64,000 nucleotides of DNA from Nocardioides yefusunii (GTDB lineage Bacteria > Actinomycetota > Actinomycetes > Propionibacteriales > Nocardioidaceae), in assembly GCF_004014875.1 (NCBI RefSeq), contig NZ_CP034929.1, positions 1-64,000 of the forward strand, read 5' to 3'. This document shows positions 54,889-63,700 of the stretch, in pieces; the stretch's first letter is position 1, and each line of letters begins with the position of its first letter. The translations under genes and the position numbers were made by a program. The notes below the pieces were generated by a model. It was given only the letters and a program-made list of their open reading frames with translations, ran no database searches and was not told the DNA's origin.

Positions 54889-55758
54889 TCAGCCCTGGTG
54901 CGACGCCTCCGGGAACGCGTCGCCCAACAACCCCCGCGCCTGGTCGACGTCGGTCAGGTTGCAGCCCAGGTCATGATCGACCTTCCGGTCACCGTGGTGG
55001 TCACTCGAACCCGTCACCCACAGCCCGAGCCGACCGGCGAGAACCCGCAGGTCAGCGCGGGTCGCGGCGTCGTGGGACTGGTGGTCCACCTCGACGCCGT
55101 CGAGCCCTGCCTCCCGCAGTTGCGCCATACGCACGTCGTCGACCCCTGCACCGCGTTTGGTGTCGCGCGGGTGCGCGATCACCGCGACCCCGCCCGCAGC
55201 GTGGACGGCAGCGATCGCGTCCTCGACGCTCGGGCGGTACCGCTCGACGTGGAACTCCCGGCCCTCGTTGAGGAACCGCGCGAACGCGTCGTCGTCACTG
55301 CTCGCATGACCGGCAGCGACCATCCCGGCCGCGACGTGCTTGCGGCTCGGGATGCCACCGGCCGACGCCGTCACCGCAGCCCGGTCCACGCCCAGCCCGC
55401 TCTGCTCCAACCGGGCGAAGAGAGCCTCGGCGCGGTCCTCGCGTGACGTCGCCGCCCGGGCCAGGATCTCGGCCAGCGCGGGCGCGGTCGGGTCGACGCC
55501 GTAGGCGAGCAGGTGCCGTCCCGCACTCGTCCGGACGCCGTCGCGCTCGAAGGCGTCGGTCACCGACAGCTCGATGCCGCAGACCACCGCCACCCCGAAC
55601 TCGGCCCCCGCAGCAACGGCCTCGTCCCACCCCGCGACCGTGTCGTGGTCGGTCAACGCCACCACGTCCAGACCCGCCGCGGCCGCCTTCGCGACCAGCG
55701 CACGCGGCGTGTCCGAGCCGTCGCTGCGCAGCGAGTGGGTGTGCAGGTCGATCCTCAT
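54889..55758 (-). CDS. PHP-domain phosphoesterase (RNase AM/YciV-like)
   Basis: PHP-domain metal-dependent phosphatases act on nucleotides and phosphate esters; YciV-type members degrade 3',5'-bisphosphonucleotides and short RNA. The 289-aa protein has D4-L-H6-T-H8 and D37-H38-D39 at the N-terminus, and later HPRD (AVIAHPRD) and SSDHHG metal ligands. Its ATG 55758 overlaps the stop of the upstream ADP-ribosylglycohydrolase-phosphatase gene (ATGA), so it is translationally coupled to that NAD/ADP-ribose-type enzyme. Confidence 0.85.
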   Translation of the reverse strand: MRIDLHTHSLRSDGSDTPRALVAKAAAAGLDVVALTDHDTVAGWDEAVAAGAEFGVAVVCGIELSVTDAFERDGVRTSAGRHLLAYGVDPTAPALAEILARAATSREDRAEALFARLEQSGLGVDRAAVTASAGGIPSRKHVAAGMVAAGHASSDDDAFARFLNEGREFHVERYRPSVEDAIAAVHAAGGVAVIAHPRDTKRGAGVDDVRMAQLREAGLDGVEVDHQSHDAATRADLRVLAGRLGLWVTGSSDHHGDRKVDHDLGCNLTDVDQARGLLGDAFPEASHQG

Positions 55759-57278
55759 GCGTCGTCCTTCGTCTCGTCAGCCTTCGACAGCTCCTCCAAC
55801 GCCTGACGCAAGAACGTCCGCGGGTTCGCTGCAGGAAGAGCATCCACCACCGCGCGGGTGGCCTCCTCCAACGACGCCCCCGCAAGCACCGCCACCCGGA
55901 TCGCGACCGTCGGTGTCCGGCTGTGCGACGCCACGCAGTGCAGATAGACGCCTCTGCCCTGCGCCCGCAGCCGGAGCACCGTGCGGGCCGCGTCGTCGAC
56001 GACGAAGTGGAGGTTCGGGTTGTCCTCGGCCTCGGTGTCGACGAGGCGCACCACGTGACTGCTCACGTCCTCAGGCACCTGGGCGGTGCCCATCCGGCAC
56101 AGGCTGACCACGGCGTCGATCTGGGCGGGCAGGCTCTCGACCGGCAACGCTCCGCCGATCCACACCCCGTCGACGGTGGGGTGCGGCACGAACGTCTCCT
56201 CGCCGCCCCAACCGCGGTACTCCATCCGCTCGCACGCCGGCCAGCCGCTACGCGTCGCGGTCCTCCCGCCCTGTGCGGTCAAGAGCGCCAGCCGCACCAG
56301 GTCGGCGGCACCACGCGACCCGGTCATGCCCCAGCCGTGCAGCAGTTCCTGCCACTCCTGCGGCACGGCACTGCCACCCCACCGCGCGCCCAGCAGCGCC
56401 CCGGCGATCGCGGCGACGGTGTCGGTGTCGTGCCCGATCCCGATCGCAGTGGCCAGCGCGTCCTGCAGGTGCAGGCAACGCATTCCGTCCGGGACGTCGC
56501 CGGTCGAACCTCCGGGGACGGGCGTGTGCACGATCGCCGACCACGCGGCCTGCAGAGCTCCCACCACCCACGCGTTGGAGGTGAATGCGGACGGGTCGTA
56601 CTCCTCCGCGGCGTTGAGCAGGGCCCGCCAGTCCACGCACCCGGTACGGCCCAGGTGGTGTTCCAGTTCCGTCACGGCCTCCGCGCTCGTCGGGAACTCA
56701 CCCGTCAGCACGGTGTGACGGATCATCAGGCACCACAGTGCTGCAACTTCGCCGGCCATGGGGTCGTGGTGCGTCAGCGCACTCACCGCCAACGCAGCCT
56801 CCACCAACGCCTGCGGGTCGTCGAGGTTAGCCAACGCCACCGGCGCCGTCCGCATCAGCGACCCGTTCCCTGCGCTGCGGCCACTGCGCTCGTGCACCGC
56901 CCGCGCTGCGTCCCGCATCGTCGCCGCCGACGCGTCAGGCCCGGCCAGCCGCAGCACCTGCGACGTCTGGATCCCGACGTCGGACGGTCCGCCCGCGAAC
57001 CACTCCGCGAAACCTGCCGCGATGGCGTCCAGCGCGGCCTCGTCCCGCAGGTCCGCGCCGGTTGCTGCGACCCTGGCGATCGCCATTGCCTGCGAGGTGT
57101 CGTCGGTCCACTCGCCCGGAGCGAACCCACCCAGGCCGCCACCGATCATCTCCGGCCGACCCGAGTACGGCGCCGAGCCGAACTCGTAGCCGGCCCCCAA
57201 CGCGTCCCCGGCCGCGGAGCCGAGCAGAACACCACACACACGGTCGAGTTGAGCGCTCGTGAAGTTCGTCGTCATCAT
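55755..57278 (-). CDS. ADP-ribosylglycohydrolase fused to dual-specificity-phosphatase-like domain
   Basis: A two-domain protein of 507 aa. Residues 1-330 are an ADP-ribosylglycohydrolase with GVLLGSAAGDALGAG, the full metal motif W57-T-D-D60-T-S and HDTDT (Asp284, Asp286). Residues about 375-507 carry a Cys-based phosphatase signature H-C448-x5-R454 (HCVASHSRT) after a VVSLCRMG segment, a dual-specificity-type fold. Such fusions are named in the ARPP family description (ADP-ribosylglycohydrolase and rhodanese-phosphatase-associated). I start at ATG 57278 with GGAAGG upstream. It is 32 bp after ARPP-1 and overlaps the PHP gene. Confidence 0.88.
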   Translation of the reverse strand: MMTTNFTSAQLDRVCGVLLGSAAGDALGAGYEFGSAPYSGRPEMIGGGLGGFAPGEWTDDTSQAMAIARVAATGADLRDEAALDAIAAGFAEWFAGGPSDVGIQTSQVLRLAGPDASAATMRDAARAVHERSGRSAGNGSLMRTAPVALANLDDPQALVEAALAVSALTHHDPMAGEVAALWCLMIRHTVLTGEFPTSAEAVTELEHHLGRTGCVDWRALLNAAEEYDPSAFTSNAWVVGALQAAWSAIVHTPVPGGSTGDVPDGMRCLHLQDALATAIGIGHDTDTVAAIAGALLGARWGGSAVPQEWQELLHGWGMTGSRGAADLVRLALLTAQGGRTATRSGWPACERMEYRGWGGEETFVPHPTVDGVWIGGALPVESLPAQIDAVVSLCRMGTAQVPEDVSSHVVRLVDTEAEDNPNLHFVVDDAARTVLRLRAQGRGVYLHCVASHSRTPTVAIRVAVLAGASLEEATRAVVDALPAANPRTFLRQALEELSKADETKDDA

Positions 57279-57310
57279 CAATTTCCTTCCAGGATCGTGG
57301 GTAGCCCGGC

Positions 57311-58171
57311 TCAGACGCCGGCGAGCAGGGGGTGGCGGACGTTGCTCATCCGCACGTGGACGGGCGTGTTCTGCAGGCGGACCACCGACGCGTCCAGGTA
57401 CTGCGACCGGCCGCTCTCCTCGACGCCCACACCTGCCTGGCGCAGGCCGCTGCGCTGCACCTGGGTGAAGCGGTGCACGAACCGCACCGCGCGACGTTCC
57501 GGCGTCGACTGCAGGAGCGCGCCGCTGTCCTGCAGCGCTGCAGCATCGATGCTGACGGCGTCGAGGATCGACGGCATCTGCTGGCGCAGGTCCGTGCTGG
57601 TGGCAAACATCTCGGCCATCAACGGCTGGCCGGCCAGCCCCACCAGGATCCCGGTCTGCCCCTGCAGCGGACGCAGGTCGGACCAGTCACTACCGTGCTC
57701 GGAATCGAGGCGGCGTACGAACGACCGCGTCGGGTTGTCGGTCCCTGCGGTGCGCTGCGCGACCCGGTCCCAGACCTCCTGCTGGACGTTCCCGCCGCTG
57801 CGCACCGACTCGCGGATCCACGGCGTCACTCGACGGCCGCGGGAGTTCTGCTCCGTCGCACCGGTCCACCGACCCTGCTCGACACAGGCCACGTCGATCT
57901 CGAGCGTCTGGTGCACGCCCACCACCACCGGCCGTGTCGCCATCCGGTGCTGCCACCCGCCCTCGAACAACTGACCCTCGAGGATCAACGTCGGGCGGTC
58001 ACCGGGGTTGCCGACCACGAGGGTGTCGACCCGCGGGCTGCCCTCGGTCTCGGCGATCTCCAGGTGGTCGGTGGCCAGGGTGTGGCGGGCGAAACCGGCG
58101 CCTTCCTTCCAGAGCGGGAAGACGGTCAGCGCGCCACGGGTCGTGCCCTGGCCGACGTGCACGTTCAGCAT
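57311..58171 (-). CDS. ARPP-1 domain protein
   Basis: ARPP-1 proteins occur with ADP-ribosylglycohydrolases and rhodanese-phosphatases and are predicted, not proven, to take part in NAD or ADP-ribose metabolism. The 286-aa protein starts MLNVHVGQGTTRGALTVFPL and has RVDTLVVGNPGDRPTLILEG, the conserved ARPP-1 core, then a helical half without motif. Its ATG at 58171 has a strong GGAGGA site. It is the first gene of a three-gene operon with the ARG-phosphatase and PHP genes. Confidence 0.75.
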   Translation of the reverse strand: MLNVHVGQGTTRGALTVFPLWKEGAGFARHTLATDHLEIAETEGSPRVDTLVVGNPGDRPTLILEGQLFEGGWQHRMATRPVVVGVHQTLEIDVACVEQGRWTGATEQNSRGRRVTPWIRESVRSGGNVQQEVWDRVAQRTAGTDNPTRSFVRRLDSEHGSDWSDLRPLQGQTGILVGLAGQPLMAEMFATSTDLRQQMPSILDAVSIDAAALQDSGALLQSTPERRAVRFVHRFTQVQRSGLRQAGVGVEESGRSQYLDASVVRLQNTPVHVRMSNVRHPLLAGV

Positions 58172-58238
58172 GGTGTTCCTCCTTCTGCGATCCGGTCGGA
58201 CCGACAAGAAGGACTCTGCCGAGGAGGGCCGTTTCGGA

Positions 58239-58258
58239 GGGGTTACCCGGGTAACCCC
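58239..58258. promoter_or_regulatory. 20-bp perfect palindrome upstream of ARPP-1
   Basis: GGGGTTACCCGGGTAACCCC is a perfect palindrome with no loop, 67 bp before the ARPP-1 start codon. Absence of a loop and of a T run favour an operator over a terminator. The binding regulator is unknown; the FHA-HTH protein encoded next door is a candidate. Confidence 0.55.
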
Positions 58259-58288
58259 CCTCCGTTCCCGGACGGCAGTGGTGTCACC

Positions 58289-58990
58289 TCAGCGGAACTG
58301 TTCGGGCAGGTCAGCCATGGTGATGGTGTGCGTCAATCGGCACAGGTACTGGCCCAGGTGTTCGGTGTCCTGCAGGTGCAGCCAACGCTCCCGGTTCACC
58401 TTCCGTCGTACGTCGGTGAGGGTGTTCTTGACGGCCTGCTCACTCTTGCCGAGCGCCTGCGCCGCCGCCTTCGCGACGTTGTCGGGCGTTGCGGCCCGCA
58501 CCAGCAGGTGGCGGTACGTCACGGCGAGCACGAGCCGCTGGTTGTCAGTGAGCACCACCTGGTCGATCGCGTACCGTCCCGAGGTTCGGTCGTAGGTCCC
58601 CTCGCGCTGCGCGGGCAGGTCGTGCAGCACTGTCAGCCCCTCCGCCTGACCGGCACCGATGGTGACCCGCAGGTACAGCTCGTCGTCCAGTTCGGGGAAG
58701 TGGATGATCGACGTCCCCGGCTGCAAGGCGACCGCTGCGCGCCCGCGAAACGTGTGCTGCCCCAGGTACTTGTTGGCGACCAATGCCCGCGGACGCCCCA
58801 ACTGCAGCACCCAACCGCGCTCGAACGGAATGAAACGGCACAACCGACTCGGCACCCAGGAGTCGCCCACGTGCAGGCCTGCCGTCGGCAGCCGGCCCAC
58901 CGAGACGTTCTCGTCCACCGGAAGCGCCCACTGGCCCCGCACCTCCTTCGAGATGCGTAGAGCCACCCTCGCCTCGAACTGTTCGTCCAT
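58289..58990 (-). CDS. FHA-like and helix-turn-helix protein
   Basis: A 233-aa protein with two parts. Residues 1-120 look like an FHA-type beta sandwich (SVGRLPTAGLHVGDSWVPSRL, then WVLQLGRPRALV), with the Arg-Ser spacing of FHA loops but not a perfect match. Residues 145-205 look like a LuxR/sigma-type helix-turn-helix (LTDNQRLVLAVTYRHLL, then SEQAVKNTLTDVRRKV). It may be a phospho-responsive regulator, perhaps of the neighbouring ARPP-1 operon. The start is ATG 58990. Confidence 0.6.
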   Translation of the reverse strand: MDEQFEARVALRISKEVRGQWALPVDENVSVGRLPTAGLHVGDSWVPSRLCRFIPFERGWVLQLGRPRALVANKYLGQHTFRGRAAVALQPGTSIIHFPELDDELYLRVTIGAGQAEGLTVLHDLPAQREGTYDRTSGRYAIDQVVLTDNQRLVLAVTYRHLLVRAATPDNVAKAAAQALGKSEQAVKNTLTDVRRKVNRERWLHLQDTEHLGQYLCRLTHTITMADLPEQFR

Positions 58991-59043
58991 GGGCGGGACT
59001 CTAGGCGGAACCGGGACAGGAGGAAGTGGACTTGCTGCGCTCA

Positions 59044-59871
59044 TCAGTAGCAGCTGACCTCGTCGAGCTGGATGGACGCAGCGTTGTCGTCGTAGGACGT
59101 CAGTTCGAGAACGGCCTGCTGGTTGGCCGCGAGACCTGGCAGCACGTCGTTGGCGAAACCGATGACGGTCCCGCCCTGGTCCAGGAGTGAGCCCTTGACG
59201 TAGAGGCTGTTGTTGCAACCGGTGGGACTGACCACGCGCAGTTTGAAGGTGTAGAAGAACATGTCGGACTCGCCCTCGTCCCAGCGTGACCAGACGTCGT
59301 CGTCGATCTGTTTCCAGCCGGCCTTCTTCATCTCCGCCGCGTACTTCTCGTCGGCGATCTGCTGGGCGCTCTTCGTCGGTTTGGGACGTGCAGTGGGGGT
59401 ATCAGTGGGCCGGCGTGGCGAAGGTGAGGCAGACGGGGCGGGGGACTTCGTCGTGCTCTGGACAGTGGCCTTCGTGTCGTCGGCCTGCAGGGCGGTCGTG
59501 AGCGCCAAGGTGATGCCTACGATCATGTTCACGGCGAACACGACGCCGACGAAGATCGCGACACCGATTCCGATGCGCTTGCCTCTGCTGAGCCGCTTCT
59601 TGGGCTGGGCAGGGAGTGCGCCACCGGGCGCTGCCAAGGGCTGCGGCGTCGCAGGTGCATGGAAGTCATTCGGGAGGTGCACCCAGTGCTCACCGGTGAA
59701 AGCCTGGCCGTTCAGGACGTCGCCAGCGTAGAAGGGGCCAGGTGATCCCGGTGGAAGGTGCCGGAGTGGATACCAGCCGTGTGTTGTGAACACGTGGCCG
59801 TTCGCGACTTGGCCGACCTGGGGGTGGGACTGGGACTCGTCAAGAGGGGACTGGTCAGACTGGTCGTTCAC
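59044..59871 (-). CDS. Membrane-anchored secreted-domain protein of unknown function
   Basis: No family recognised for the whole. The 275-aa protein starts at GTG 59871 with an N-terminal cytoplasmic part. That part contains two similar motifs, GHVFTTHGWYPLRHLPPGSPG and GQAFTGEHWVHLPND. A membrane helix (IGIGVAIFVGVVFAVNMIVG) sits near 117-136. A Thr/Pro/Ser/Lys linker follows, then an outer domain near 185-275. The outer domain (WKQIDDDVWSRWDEGE) has two Cys residues, SCY at the end and GCNNS, which may form a disulphide. The 166 bp upstream separate it from the divergent 613-aa gene. Confidence 0.6.
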   Translation of the reverse strand: MNDQSDQSPLDESQSHPQVGQVANGHVFTTHGWYPLRHLPPGSPGPFYAGDVLNGQAFTGEHWVHLPNDFHAPATPQPLAAPGGALPAQPKKRLSRGKRIGIGVAIFVGVVFAVNMIVGITLALTTALQADDTKATVQSTTKSPAPSASPSPRRPTDTPTARPKPTKSAQQIADEKYAAEMKKAGWKQIDDDVWSRWDEGESDMFFYTFKLRVVSPTGCNNSLYVKGSLLDQGGTVIGFANDVLPGLAANQQAVLELTSYDDNAASIQLDEVSCY

Positions 59872-60037
59872 AGAGCGATGCTCCAAGAGAGGTGCGAACC
59901 GCGGGCCCTTTTTCGCTTCACCCCCATCCTGCAAGCGTGCGTGGGACGTGCTCGCCGATCTTGAGGCGCCGCGTGTGAGGGTTGGGGACGCGGTGCATCG
60001 TGGGCATCGGCACTTCACTGACTGACGGAGGAACGAC

Positions 60038-61879
60038 ATGGCTCTCGAGAGCGGTCCCGGTGAGGTCTGCGCAGGCGTTGACGGGTGGGAGCTCGTCCTC
60101 GTCGGGCCGGTGGTGGACGGCGTCGTCCGGCTGACTCGTGACCACGGCTCGGTCGACGTCGACCTCCGGGACGCCGACGAGTTCGCCGCCATGCTCGGCA
60201 CCGCGACGCTGGCCCGCGTCGACCCCGGTCCGCCGCACCACCGCGAAGTGGTTCTGTTCCACGCCGACGCGCAGGTGATCGCCGTCGTCCGCAGCGATGT
60301 GGACCTGCGGGAACCGGCACGTCCGCTCGCCGCCTTCGCGGCCGCACCGTTCGCTCCGCACATCGGCGTCCCGGAGCTCGCGGCAGAGGTCGAACGCCTC
60401 GCGTTGACCATCTACACCCGCGCCTGGCTCGCCACCGCGCTGCGTGAAGGCGCCGACCTGCTCCTCGAACCCGCTGCGCCCCCCGAGCACGGCGACAGCC
60501 CGTACGTGCGTTGCTGGGTCGCCGAGGGACGCCTCTTCACGAAGGTGTTCCCGGTCCCGGTCGGCCCCGACTGGGCGGCGTTCGAGGACACCGACCACGC
60601 GCTCACCGCCGTCGACCTCGACGTCGCAGACCCGTACGCCGTCAACGACTCCGGTCAGGACACCGCCGACGTCCTCACTTCCGTCGCACTCGCCGCCGCG
60701 GAAGCGGCCCTGACGTGGGACGGCGGTGCGCTCGGCGTGGTCGCGACCCTCGACGCGAGCGCAGCCCCCGGCGGCGACCTCGGGCCGGGGACGACCTCGG
60801 GGGAGACCCTCACCGTCGACTCCCCGCGCAGCCTCGTCGCGTTCCTGGAGGAATGGCTCACCACCCCCGCGGCCCACGAACCCGGCGCGACGGTGGGCGG
60901 CACCTCGGGGCTGGCGCTGATCGCGCTCCAGCACCCGCACCTCGCCATCCGTCTCGACGCCTCGGCGACGGCCGACGGCGTCCGGTTCTGGCTCGACCGG
61001 TGGTACGGCTCACCGCACCTCGCGCTCGTCCCCGACCCGGCGCAGTCCCCGGCCGACGTGCGTCGTGAAGGTCCGCGATTCGTCGTCGCAGTGGGGCAGT
61101 GGCTGCACACCCTCGCGAGTTGCGCGCTCACTGCGACGCTCACTGAGGCCGCCCCCGCCGGCCTCCGGGACTGGGCCGTGAACACGCCGGCTCCGCGCTG
61201 GCTCGGCGCCGAACCCGGCCGCACCGACTACACCCGGCCCCACTGGTTCCGCGCGACCCTGCCGCGTTCCACCGCGATCCTCGATGACCTCGTCGTCTAC
61301 CTGCCCGACGCGACCCTGGCTGCCCGTACCTTGCGGCACCTGCGCGTCACGTGGACGTGTGGCGAGCACCGCCTCGAACTCGCCGACCTCGACGTCCACC
61401 TCGAGATCGCTGCGTCCTCCCACGACGTCGCCTCGGGGGCCGCGCACACTGTCCCCGGGCTCAGCGAACCGTTCCTGGCACGCCTCTCGACCCAGCAGTA
61501 CGACGCGTTGCGCAACCGTGCGGTGGCGCTCGTCGAGCGGGCCACGTGGGAAGCCCTCGACCCCGCGCACCCGCACCTGGGCATCCACTTCGACGACCGG
61601 GTCGACGTCGTCCGGACCTGGCGTGAGCTGCTCGAACTCGGCCTGCACAGCGAGGCCGCTCGACTCTTCGCCGAGGTGCTCGTCGAGGCCGAGGAACGCG
61701 ACGTCGACGAGCACCTCGACTTCGGACGCACCGATGCTGGTGTCGTCGAGCTGCGGTGGGACGGACGCGCGGTGGCCGTGGCCGAACGCGACGCTCCTGC
61801 CACGGCTGTGCTTCCCGGCGGCGCCGTCACCGACGACCTCCGTGCCACTGCCGTTCGCCTCCTCGACGCCTGCTCCTGA
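60038..61879 (+). CDS. 613-aa protein of unknown function
   Basis: I do not recognise this protein. It is acidic, Ala/Leu/Asp-rich and has no signal peptide, membrane helix or nucleotide-binding motif. Composition and GC match core genes rather than the island. The ATG at 60038 has a strong GGAGGAA site. It ends at a strong hairpin shared with the aldehyde dehydrogenase gene. The ends of residues 480-613 (ALDPAHPHLGIHFDDRVDVVRTW) are helical. Confidence 0.6.
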   Translation: MALESGPGEVCAGVDGWELVLVGPVVDGVVRLTRDHGSVDVDLRDADEFAAMLGTATLARVDPGPPHHREVVLFHADAQVIAVVRSDVDLREPARPLAAFAAAPFAPHIGVPELAAEVERLALTIYTRAWLATALREGADLLLEPAAPPEHGDSPYVRCWVAEGRLFTKVFPVPVGPDWAAFEDTDHALTAVDLDVADPYAVNDSGQDTADVLTSVALAAAEAALTWDGGALGVVATLDASAAPGGDLGPGTTSGETLTVDSPRSLVAFLEEWLTTPAAHEPGATVGGTSGLALIALQHPHLAIRLDASATADGVRFWLDRWYGSPHLALVPDPAQSPADVRREGPRFVVAVGQWLHTLASCALTATLTEAAPAGLRDWAVNTPAPRWLGAEPGRTDYTRPHWFRATLPRSTAILDDLVVYLPDATLAARTLRHLRVTWTCGEHRLELADLDVHLEIAASSHDVASGAAHTVPGLSEPFLARLSTQQYDALRNRAVALVERATWEALDPAHPHLGIHFDDRVDVVRTWRELLELGLHSEAARLFAEVLVEAEERDVDEHLDFGRTDAGVVELRWDGRAVAVAERDAPATAVLPGGAVTDDLRATAVRLLDACS

Positions 61880-61892
61880 GCTGACGGAGAAC

Positions 61893-61937
61893 GAGGTGGA
61901 GGATCACTGTCACCTGCTGACAGTGATCCTCCACCTC
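61893..61937. terminator. Bidirectional terminator hairpin
   Basis: A 20-bp perfect stem (61893-61912 pairs with 61918-61937) with a 5-nt loop lies between the convergent 613-aa gene and the aldehyde dehydrogenase gene. Confidence 0.75.
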
Positions 61938-61955
61938 GCGCAGGTGGTGCGGTGA

Positions 61956-63395
61956 TCAGCCCTCGGCAGGCGCGGGGTAGTTGATCGTCTTGGTCTGCAG
62001 GAACTCCTTGAGCCCTTCGACGCCACCCTCGCGTCCGTAGCCCGACGCCTTGTAGCCGCCGTACGGAGCGGCGGGGTTGTACTGGCCGGAGTTGATGTTG
62101 ACCATGCCGGTCTGGAGCCGCTTCGCGACCGCGAGCGCACGGTCGGTGTCGGCCGACCAGACGCCGCCCGAGAGGCCGTAGGCGGAGTTGTTGGCGATCG
62201 CGACGGCGTCGTCGTCGGTCTCGTAGGGGAGGATCACCAGCACCGGCCCGAAGACCTCCTCCTGCGCGATCGCGGAGTCGGGGGAGACGTCGGTGAGTAC
62301 CGTCGGGGTGACGTAGAAGCCCGTCTCCTGCGGGGCAGGGGTGCCACCCACGACGACGCGAGCGCCGTCGGCCACCGCGCGTTCGACGTGCGCGAGCACC
62401 TTCTCGCGCTGGGCCTGTGAGACCAGCGGACCGGTGACGACGCCGCTCTGCGTCGGGTCCCCAGGGGTGAACGCCGGAGCGATCGCCTGCACCAGCGCCT
62501 CGACCTCCGCGACCTTCGAGGCCGGGACCAGGAGACGGCTCTGGGCGATGCAGATCTGACCGGAGTTGAGGAAGCACTTGCCGAGCGCGTCGGCGACCGC
62601 GGACTGGAGGTCGGCGTCGTCGAGGACGATCGTCGCGGACTTGCCGCCCAGTTCGAGCGCGACCCGGGTGGTGTTCTCCGCGGCGGCGACCGCGATCTTC
62701 TTGCCCGTCGCGGTGGAGCCGGTGAACGAGAGCAGGTCAACGTCGGGGTGCGAGGAGAGCGCCGCACCGACCTCCGGACCGCCGGAGACCAGGTTGAAGA
62801 CACCGGCAGGGAGCCCGATCCGGTCGACGACGTCGGCGAGGCGGTAGGCCAGCAGGGGTGCGACCTCGCTGGGCTTGAGGACGATCGTGCAGCCGGCCGC
62901 GAGAGCGGCGCCGACCTTGAGGCTGACCTGGAAGAACGGGAAGTTCCACGGCGTGATCGCGCCGACCACCCCCACCGGTTCTTCGACGACCAGCGACGGC
63001 CCGACCTCCTGCGGAGGTTCGTCGAGCGTCGCGGCGAGCTGGGCGAAGTTGCTGAACTGGAAGAGCGGGACGCCGACCTGGATCGGTCCGGCGACGTCGA
63101 CCGGCATCCCGACGTCGGCGACCGCGACCGCGGTGAGGTCGGCGAACTCGGCCTCGATCTCCTTCGCGATGCGACCCAGGAAGTCGCCTCGCTCGGCACC
63201 CGACAACGCGGCCCATGCGGGCTGAGCGGCTCGGGCTGCGGCGACGGCGGCCTGCACGTCAGCGGCGTCACCGGCGGAGACCTCGGCAATGACCTGTTCG
63301 GTCGCTGGGTTCAGGACCTCGATGCGTCCGGTCCCGGCGCTGTCGCGCCATGCGCCGTCGACGTAGATCTGGGACCTGTTCTGGACCTCGGACAT
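61956..63395 (-). CDS. Aldehyde dehydrogenase family protein
   Basis: NAD(P)+-dependent oxidation of an aldehyde to the acid. The 479-aa protein has the catalytic Glu248 in LELGGKS and Cys282 in GQICIAQ, the NAD motif FTGSTATGKKI, and GTPAPQETGFYVTPTV with EEVFGPVL in the C-terminal half. The substrate cannot be told; benzaldehyde- or succinate-semialdehyde-like are among the possibilities. ATG 63395 has a strong GGGAGGG site. A Crp-like dyad lies about 40 bp upstream. Confidence 0.93.
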   Translation of the reverse strand: MSEVQNRSQIYVDGAWRDSAGTGRIEVLNPATEQVIAEVSAGDAADVQAAVAAARAAQPAWAALSGAERGDFLGRIAKEIEAEFADLTAVAVADVGMPVDVAGPIQVGVPLFQFSNFAQLAATLDEPPQEVGPSLVVEEPVGVVGAITPWNFPFFQVSLKVGAALAAGCTIVLKPSEVAPLLAYRLADVVDRIGLPAGVFNLVSGGPEVGAALSSHPDVDLLSFTGSTATGKKIAVAAAENTTRVALELGGKSATIVLDDADLQSAVADALGKCFLNSGQICIAQSRLLVPASKVAEVEALVQAIAPAFTPGDPTQSGVVTGPLVSQAQREKVLAHVERAVADGARVVVGGTPAPQETGFYVTPTVLTDVSPDSAIAQEEVFGPVLVILPYETDDDAVAIANNSAYGLSGGVWSADTDRALAVAKRLQTGMVNINSGQYNPAAPYGGYKASGYGREGGVEGLKEFLQTKTINYPAPAEG

Positions 63396-63434
63396 GGGTT
63401 CCCTCCCCTGGTGGATTCTTGGGGTGAACCTAGC

Positions 63435-63448
63435 GTGACGTGGATCAC
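63435..63448. promoter_or_regulatory. Crp/GlxR-like palindrome upstream of the aldehyde dehydrogenase gene
   Basis: GTGACGTGGATCAC (63435-63448) reads GTGA-N6-TCAC, the core of Crp-type operators, and extends to C/G on both ends. It is 40 bp upstream of the gene's start codon on the minus strand, where a cAMP-responsive regulator could control transcription. Function is inferred from pattern only. Confidence 0.45.
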
Positions 63449-63700
63449 GCCAACAGGGGTGTGGAGAGATTTTCCGACCTTCGGTCGGACGTGAACCCAG
63501 ATTCACTTCCGGGGACCGCGGATCAGCGATGGTCGTTCCGTCCTAGGCCTGCTCACTTGACGCTGGGGCGCTGAGAATCGGCTTGAGGGGCCCAGCCGCC
63601 GGCAGTTTCACGGCAGGGGGAGACGGACTGGGGGCGAGAGTCTTCAACGGGAAACACTGAGGCTGGGCCAGTCTGCTCGTAAAGTAGCAGGTCAGGTAGG
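63449..63700 (+). promoter_or_regulatory. Non-coding region, likely CRISPR leader
   Basis: About 250 bp between the aldehyde dehydrogenase gene and the first repeat. If the repeats are read like E. coli I-E repeats, the array is transcribed rightward and this region is the leader. No gene is credible. The last 60 bp before the repeat are the best leader candidate. Confidence 0.45.

Noticed and set aside
55443..57974. 843-codon plus-strand open frame opposite the ARG-phosphatase and ARPP-1 genes
   Set aside because: Arg/Pro/Ser-rich low-complexity product; the minus-strand genes have clear active-site motifs.
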